Positions 7,426 through 9,812 of a DNA stretch of 9,812 nt are shown here, one piece after another (position 1 is the stretch's first letter; every line of letters starts with the position of its first letter). A program made the position numbers and the translations under genes. Origin of the DNA: Lachnoclostridium sp. UBA1308 (GTDB taxonomy: Bacteria > Bacillota > Clostridia > Lachnospirales > Lachnospiraceae); assembly GCA_002307215.1 (NCBI GenBank), contig DBTU01000037.1, forward strand, positions 1 through 9,812, given 5' to 3'. Under the pieces are notes generated by a model. The model was not told the DNA's origin. It was given only the letters and a program-made list of their open reading frames with translations, and did not search any database.

Positions 7426-7570
7426 AACCTATTAAGTTAATCATTATTTACTTTGGTACCAGCCAATTCATCTCCAGAAATGCTTTGATGTGTTGCGCAA
7501 AGCTTATATTGGTCTGTACCTAAATTTCTCGTTCGTTCTATTGAAATCAATTAATGTACCTGGTGGCTTA

Positions 7571-7965
7571 TACCGTCCTTTCTTTATATTATATTTCTGA
7601 TTCAAATTCTGATTTTAACTCTGACTCTAATTTAATGCTGATTCTGACTTTGTCTTTAACATTGATCCTAATTCTAATGTAATCCCTCATTTTGTAACAG
7701 GTTATTACCTTATGTAGTAAGCGAATCTCTTCAAGGGACTCAGTCCTTTCCTATCAATTTGTTATTCTCTGAATAACATCTATTTTCTTATTCCGGATAA
7801 TTAAGATGAATACATTTACCGTAGGGTAAATTTACTTCCTAATCTTTCCTGACCTTGTTTTCTTATTTAGATTACCTAAAATCTTATGCGGTTTGTACCA
7901 TCCTTTCTTTTCATGTTATGATAAGTTTTATCTAAATACCTTATGGCCAATACCGTCCTTTCTAT
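7571..7965 (-). repeat. Three dispersed copies of an AGAAAGGAYGGTA element
   Basis: Plus-strand copies are TACCGTCCTTTCTTT (7571-7585), TACCATCCTTTCTTT (7896-7910) and TACCGTCCTTTCTAT (7951-7965). Similarity extends over 30-40 bp; the first and third also share ACCT, then TGGC, just upstream on the plus strand. On the minus strand the element reads AGAAAGGAYGGTAY, in which AAAGGA resembles a ribosome binding site, yet only very short frames follow (for example TTG or ATG followed by 5-24 codons). All copies lie inside the orphan transcription unit. Confidence 0.6.
7589..7690 (-). other. 33-codon frame of alternating charged and hydrophobic residues
   Basis: ATG 7690 to TAA 7589 encodes a peptide with IRIRINVKDK and ending KLESELKSEFESEI. 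It arises from short direct repeats of AATCAG/GAGTCAG type on the minus strand (about 7592-7676). The frame is open a further 20 codons upstream but has no other standard start, and there is no good ribosome site before the ATG. It is probably a by-product of simple repeats, although an amphipathic small peptide cannot be excluded. Confidence 0.15.
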
Positions 7966-8065
7966 TTTAATATAAGATTGCATTTACATTTTCATTGGAC
8001 TCATTCCCTTCGATTGTATTAGCCTTTAGGGCTTCGAGTTTTTTTCGTTTTTATTTTATATTTAT

Positions 8066-8094
8066 ATATTATATTACAATTGACGGTTTGTCAA
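8066..8094 (-). promoter_or_regulatory. Promoter of the orphan minus-strand unit
   Basis: Minus-strand TTGACA (8089-8094) is a perfect -35. At 17 bp lies TAATAT (8066-8071), and at 15 bp a perfect TATAAT (8068-8073). Either would start transcription near 8060, pointing away from pyrB and toward the terminator at 7387-7425. The surrounding DNA is extremely AT-rich, so -10 matches are common by chance; the perfect -35 is the stronger evidence. The -35 lies within a dyad. Confidence 0.5.
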
Positions 8095-8174
8095 TACTAT
8101 TATCTGTTAATACAAAATATATTTTGCCGTTAATATGTTAAATTATAGATTATCTCGAATTGACAGTTATCAAT
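8079..8174. promoter_or_regulatory. Cluster of three operator-like dyads upstream of pyrB
   Basis: ATTGACGGTTTGTCAAT (8079-8095) has 6-bp arms around a 5-nt centre. ATTGACAGTTATCAAT (8159-8174) is a closely similar element with 5-bp arms, spaced 80 bp from the first. Between them CAAAATATATTTTG (8113-8126) is a perfect 14-bp palindrome. The first overlaps the -35 box of the orphan unit. The paired ATTGACnGTT-TCAAT elements look like binding sites of one dimeric regulator, but no known operator consensus was recognised. The remaining stretch 8175-8259 shows nothing of note. Confidence 0.35.
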
Positions 8175-8259
8175 GGGTGTTTGCCTTAAATTGCCATGTA
8201 ATTATAATTTACAAACTTATCTGTTTCCCATAATATTTTACAATTAATAAAATTACTGA

Positions 8260-8288
8260 TTGAATTATTGAATACTTTCTATTACAAT
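8260..8288 (+). promoter_or_regulatory. Promoter of the pyrBI operon
   Basis: TTGAAT (8260-8265) and TACAAT (8283-8288) are 17 bp apart, a good sigma-A-type match. Transcription would start near 8295, leaving a leader of about 67 nt. Only a weak hairpin is visible in that leader (TAGTTA 8292-8297 with TAACTA 8313-8318). No PyrR-binding stem-loop or terminator is seen before pyrB, so attenuation of the Bacillus type is not evident. Confidence 0.6.
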
Positions 8289-8361
8289 ATCTAGTTAGGA
8301 TAGATACATGATTAACTATCAACATGCGTTATTTATCTCACTACAACATACGGAGGTGTCT

Positions 8362-9282
8362 ATGAAACATATTATCAGTCCCACCGACCTTACTGTTTCT
8401 GAACTCGATGAACTTCTTACATTGGCTGAAGAAATAATACAAAATCCAAAGAAGTTCTCCGAGGTGTGCCGGGGAAAAAAGCTGGCCACTCTATTCTATG
8501 AACCAAGTACCAGAACGCGGCTTAGTTTTGAGGCCGCAATGCTTAATCTTGGAGGTAGTATTTTAGGTTTCTCATCTGCTGATTCCAGTTCGGCATCAAA
8601 AGGTGAAAGTGTTGCCGATACGATTCGAGTTATATCTTCTTACGCTGATATCTGTGCAATCCGCCATCCTAAGGAAGGCGCCCCATTAGTTGCATCTAAT
8701 TACTCTTCTATTCCAGTAATCAATGCCGGAGACGGCGGCCATAATCATCCCACACAGACCTTTACTGATTTATTAACAATCAAAAATTTAAAAGGACGAT
8801 TAGATAAATTAACCGTCGGTTTTTGTGGTGACTTAAAGTTCGGCAGAACAGTTCATTCTTTGATTAATGCGTTAGTACGATATGAAGATATTAACTTTGT
8901 ACTCATTTCACCGGAGGAATTAAGGGTCCCTGCTTATATTCGCGAAGAGGTTCTGGACGCACACAATATCTCTTATGAAGAAACCAGAAAGCTTGAGGCT
9001 GCAATGCCTAAGTTGGATATTCTTTATATGACAAGAGTTCAGAAGGAACGTTTCTTTAATGAAGAAGATTATATCAGACTCAAGGATACCTATATATTGG
9101 AAGAAAAGAAAATGACTTTAGCCAAGAAGGATATGCTTGTACTCCATCCGCTTCCGAGGGTAAATGAAATTGCAACTGAAGTTGATGACGATCCCCGAGC
9201 TGTCTATTTTAAGCAGGCTCAGTTTGGAGTCTATGTCAGGATGGCACTGATCATGAAATTATTGGAGGTGGAAAATGCTTAA
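8362..9282 (+). CDS. pyrB: Aspartate transcarbamoylase catalytic chain, 306 aa
   Basis: The enzyme joins carbamoyl phosphate and L-aspartate to give N-carbamoyl-L-aspartate, the committed step of pyrimidine synthesis in the cytosol. The carbamoyl-phosphate motif FYEPSTRTRLSFE is at 45-57 (Ser49-Thr50-Arg51-Thr52-Arg53). The mobile loop SSASKGES (76-83) supplies Lys80, the HNHPTQTFTDL motif is at 127-137, and HPLPR at 262-266; these correspond to E. coli active-site elements. Length matches the family (about 310 aa). ATG 8362 is chosen because GGAGG lies 5 nt upstream and the family begins M-(K/R)-H-x-I/L-S. A frame 18 codons longer from ATG 8308 has only a weak AGGA site and unconserved sequence. 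The gene overlaps pyrI, which implies translational coupling and a class B holoenzyme of catalytic trimers and regulatory dimers. Confidence 0.97.
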   Translation: MKHIISPTDLTVSELDELLTLAEEIIQNPKKFSEVCRGKKLATLFYEPSTRTRLSFEAAMLNLGGSILGFSSADSSSASKGESVADTIRVISSYADICAIRHPKEGAPLVASNYSSIPVINAGDGGHNHPTQTFTDLLTIKNLKGRLDKLTVGFCGDLKFGRTVHSLINALVRYEDINFVLISPEELRVPAYIREEVLDAHNISYEETRKLEAAMPKLDILYMTRVQKERFFNEEDYIRLKDTYILEEKKMTLAKKDMLVLHPLPRVNEIATEVDDDPRAVYFKQAQFGVYVRMALIMKLLEVENA

Positions 9283-9703
9283 TATCGGTGGAATTAATCA
9301 AGGCATCGTAATTGACCACATCAAGGCCGGCGGAGCCATGAAAATCTACTCCTATCTTGATTTGGAAAATAAGGACTGTTCCGTAGCTGTCATTAAGAAT
9401 GCAAGAAGTAATAAGATGGGCAAAAAGGATATTATTAAGATTGAGGGAACCTTGGACGATATAGATCTGGATATTCTGGGAGCTTTAGATCACCAGATTA
9501 CAATTGATGTAATTGAAAATGGCATTATTGTTGAAAAGAAGAATCCAAAATTACCGGATCATGTGAATAATGTCCTCAAATGCAAGAACCCCAGATGCAT
9601 CACTTCAATCGAACAGGGGCTGGTTCATTCCTATAAACTGACTGACCGTGCGAACGGAGTATATCGTTGTGTCTATTGTGAACAGGCGTTTGACCGAAGA
9701 TAA
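9275..9703 (+). CDS. pyrI: Aspartate transcarbamoylase regulatory chain, 142 aa
   Basis: This is the allosteric subunit that binds nucleotides and holds catalytic trimers together in class B aspartate transcarbamoylase. The N-terminal nucleotide-binding region begins LNIGGINQGIVIDHIKAG (2-19), equivalent to the E. coli segment with the K-x-G effector site. The C-terminal zinc domain has Cys103, Cys108, Cys132 and Cys135, spaced C-x4-C-x23-C-x2-C exactly as in the E. coli protein. The protein ends just after the last zinc cysteines, slightly shorter than E. coli PyrI (153 aa). The start codon overlaps the pyrB end by 8 bp and has GGAGG 6 nt upstream, still within pyrB, so both chains should be made together. 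Whether CTP and UTP inhibit or ATP activates cannot be read from sequence. No following pyr gene starts within the remaining 109 bp. Confidence 0.96.
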   Translation: MLNIGGINQGIVIDHIKAGGAMKIYSYLDLENKDCSVAVIKNARSNKMGKKDIIKIEGTLDDIDLDILGALDHQITIDVIENGIIVEKKNPKLPDHVNNVLKCKNPRCITSIEQGLVHSYKLTDRANGVYRCVYCEQAFDRR

Positions 9704-9812
9704 ATGTGAAAGATGTTTTTCTAGGAACGGTACGGCAGTCGTTACAGTTAAGCCAGCAAGGATAGTGACAAGATCGGGAAAGAAATGTTTCCATATAGGA
9801 GCCGCTTTCGCT
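9605..9812 (-). other. Possible 3' end of a minus-strand membrane protein entering from the right
   Basis: One minus frame is open from the window edge to TGA at 9605-9607, about 68 codons. It includes a convincing hydrophobic stretch, DLVTILAGLTVTTAVPF, followed by charged residues. The DNA at 9704-9812 is clearly richer in GC than the spacers elsewhere, as expected of coding sequence. Against it, the frame would overlap the pyrI 3' end by about 99 bp, which is long for convergent genes. A plus-strand frame running off the edge (containing CERCFSRNGTA) is also open, but lacks a good start. I cannot decide between them, and recognise no family. Confidence 0.25.

Larger units (their letters stand above)
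7387..8060 (-). ncRNA. Orphan ~670-nt transcription unit, candidate non-coding RNA
   Basis: The unit is bounded by a TTGACA promoter (8066-8094) and the strong terminator at 7387-7425. Inside it no reading frame exceeds about 54 codons. Small perfect hairpins recur: arms GCTTTG/CAAAGC (7482-7503), TGTTATTC/GAATAACA around TCT (7760-7778), ATTTACC/GGTAAAT around GTAG (7814-7831), AGATT/AATCT (7869-7884) and GATAA/TTATC (7920-7932). A ~14-bp purine-rich repeat occurs three times, and two related GGACTCA(G/T)TCC boxes lie at about 7735-7751 and 7998-8013. No known RNA family is recognised; no T-box, PyrR site or riboswitch core was found. A decayed gene or a set of very short peptides behind AAAGGA boxes are the alternatives. 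Confidence 0.35.

Noticed and set aside
7387..7460. GGTACC followed by a terminator, suggesting a T-box leader for the SNF2 gene.
   Set aside because: The sequence is GGCTGGTACCAAAG, not the AGGGTGGTACCGCG core, it cannot pair with the terminator stem, and the downstream gene has its own promoter and no link to amino-acid or tRNA metabolism.
8021..8047. Plus-strand terminator: AGCC/GGCT stem followed by a T-run.
   Set aside because: The stem is only 4 bp and the T-run begins several bases after it; no plus-strand gene precedes it. It is better seen as part of the AT-rich start of the orphan unit.
8289..8361. PyrR-type attenuator in the pyrB leader.
   Set aside because: The leader is only about 67 nt, with one weak 6-bp stem, no T-run and no sequence like the PyrR-binding loop.
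8308..8361. Upstream ATG giving pyrB an 18-residue extension.
   Set aside because: The extension is not family-like and has only a weak AGGA site, while ATG 8362 has GGAGG and the conserved M-K-H start.

Overview
The window reads as a chromosomal segment of a low-GC Gram-positive anaerobe of class Clostridia, most plausibly a Lachnospiraceae relative. Non-coding DNA is very AT-rich, ribosome binding sites are strong GGAGG types, the genes are typical of Clostridia, and pyrB overlaps a zinc-type regulatory gene pyrI. The genus is an inference; no marker gene is present.

Layout. Positions 1-71 (+) look like the tail of an upstream gene. Positions 151-801 (+) encode a small cytosolic HExxH metallopeptidase-like protein, followed by a perfect hairpin that can serve both converging transcripts. 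Positions 907-1254 (-) encode a small membrane-anchored protein with a bacterial Ig-like (BIG2-type) domain, 45 bp behind an FtsA-like ATPase gene (1300-3507, -). The FtsA-like protein carries a long C-terminal extension with repeated NG-hairpin modules and a PQYESPK heptad linker. These two minus-strand genes probably form one operon from a clear promoter at 3575-3603. Next, on the minus strand, is a large SWIM/SNF2 helicase (4055-7282). Directly behind its stop codon lies an array of degenerate 38-40 bp copies of its own 3' end.

Between the SNF2 gene and the divergent pyrB is about 1.08 kb without an ordinary gene. It is not featureless. On the minus strand it has a consensus -35 promoter (8066-8094), about 670 nt with several small hairpins and a three-copy repeat, and a strong intrinsic terminator (7387-7425). 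This is an orphan transcription unit that may make a non-coding RNA or very short peptides. Three dyads sit at or behind its promoter (8079-8174).

On the right, pyrB (8362-9282) and pyrI (9275-9703) encode the catalytic and regulatory chains of aspartate transcarbamoylase, the committed step of pyrimidine synthesis. They have their own promoter at 8260-8288. The last ~110 bp are richer in GC than the spacers and may hold the end of a minus-strand membrane-protein gene running in from the right.

Three start codons are placed at internal ATGs rather than at the longest frame, each supported by a Shine-Dalgarno sequence: the FtsA-like gene at 3507, SNF2 at 7282 and pyrB at 8362. For the first two, the longer frame would begin inside or almost on top of promoter elements.
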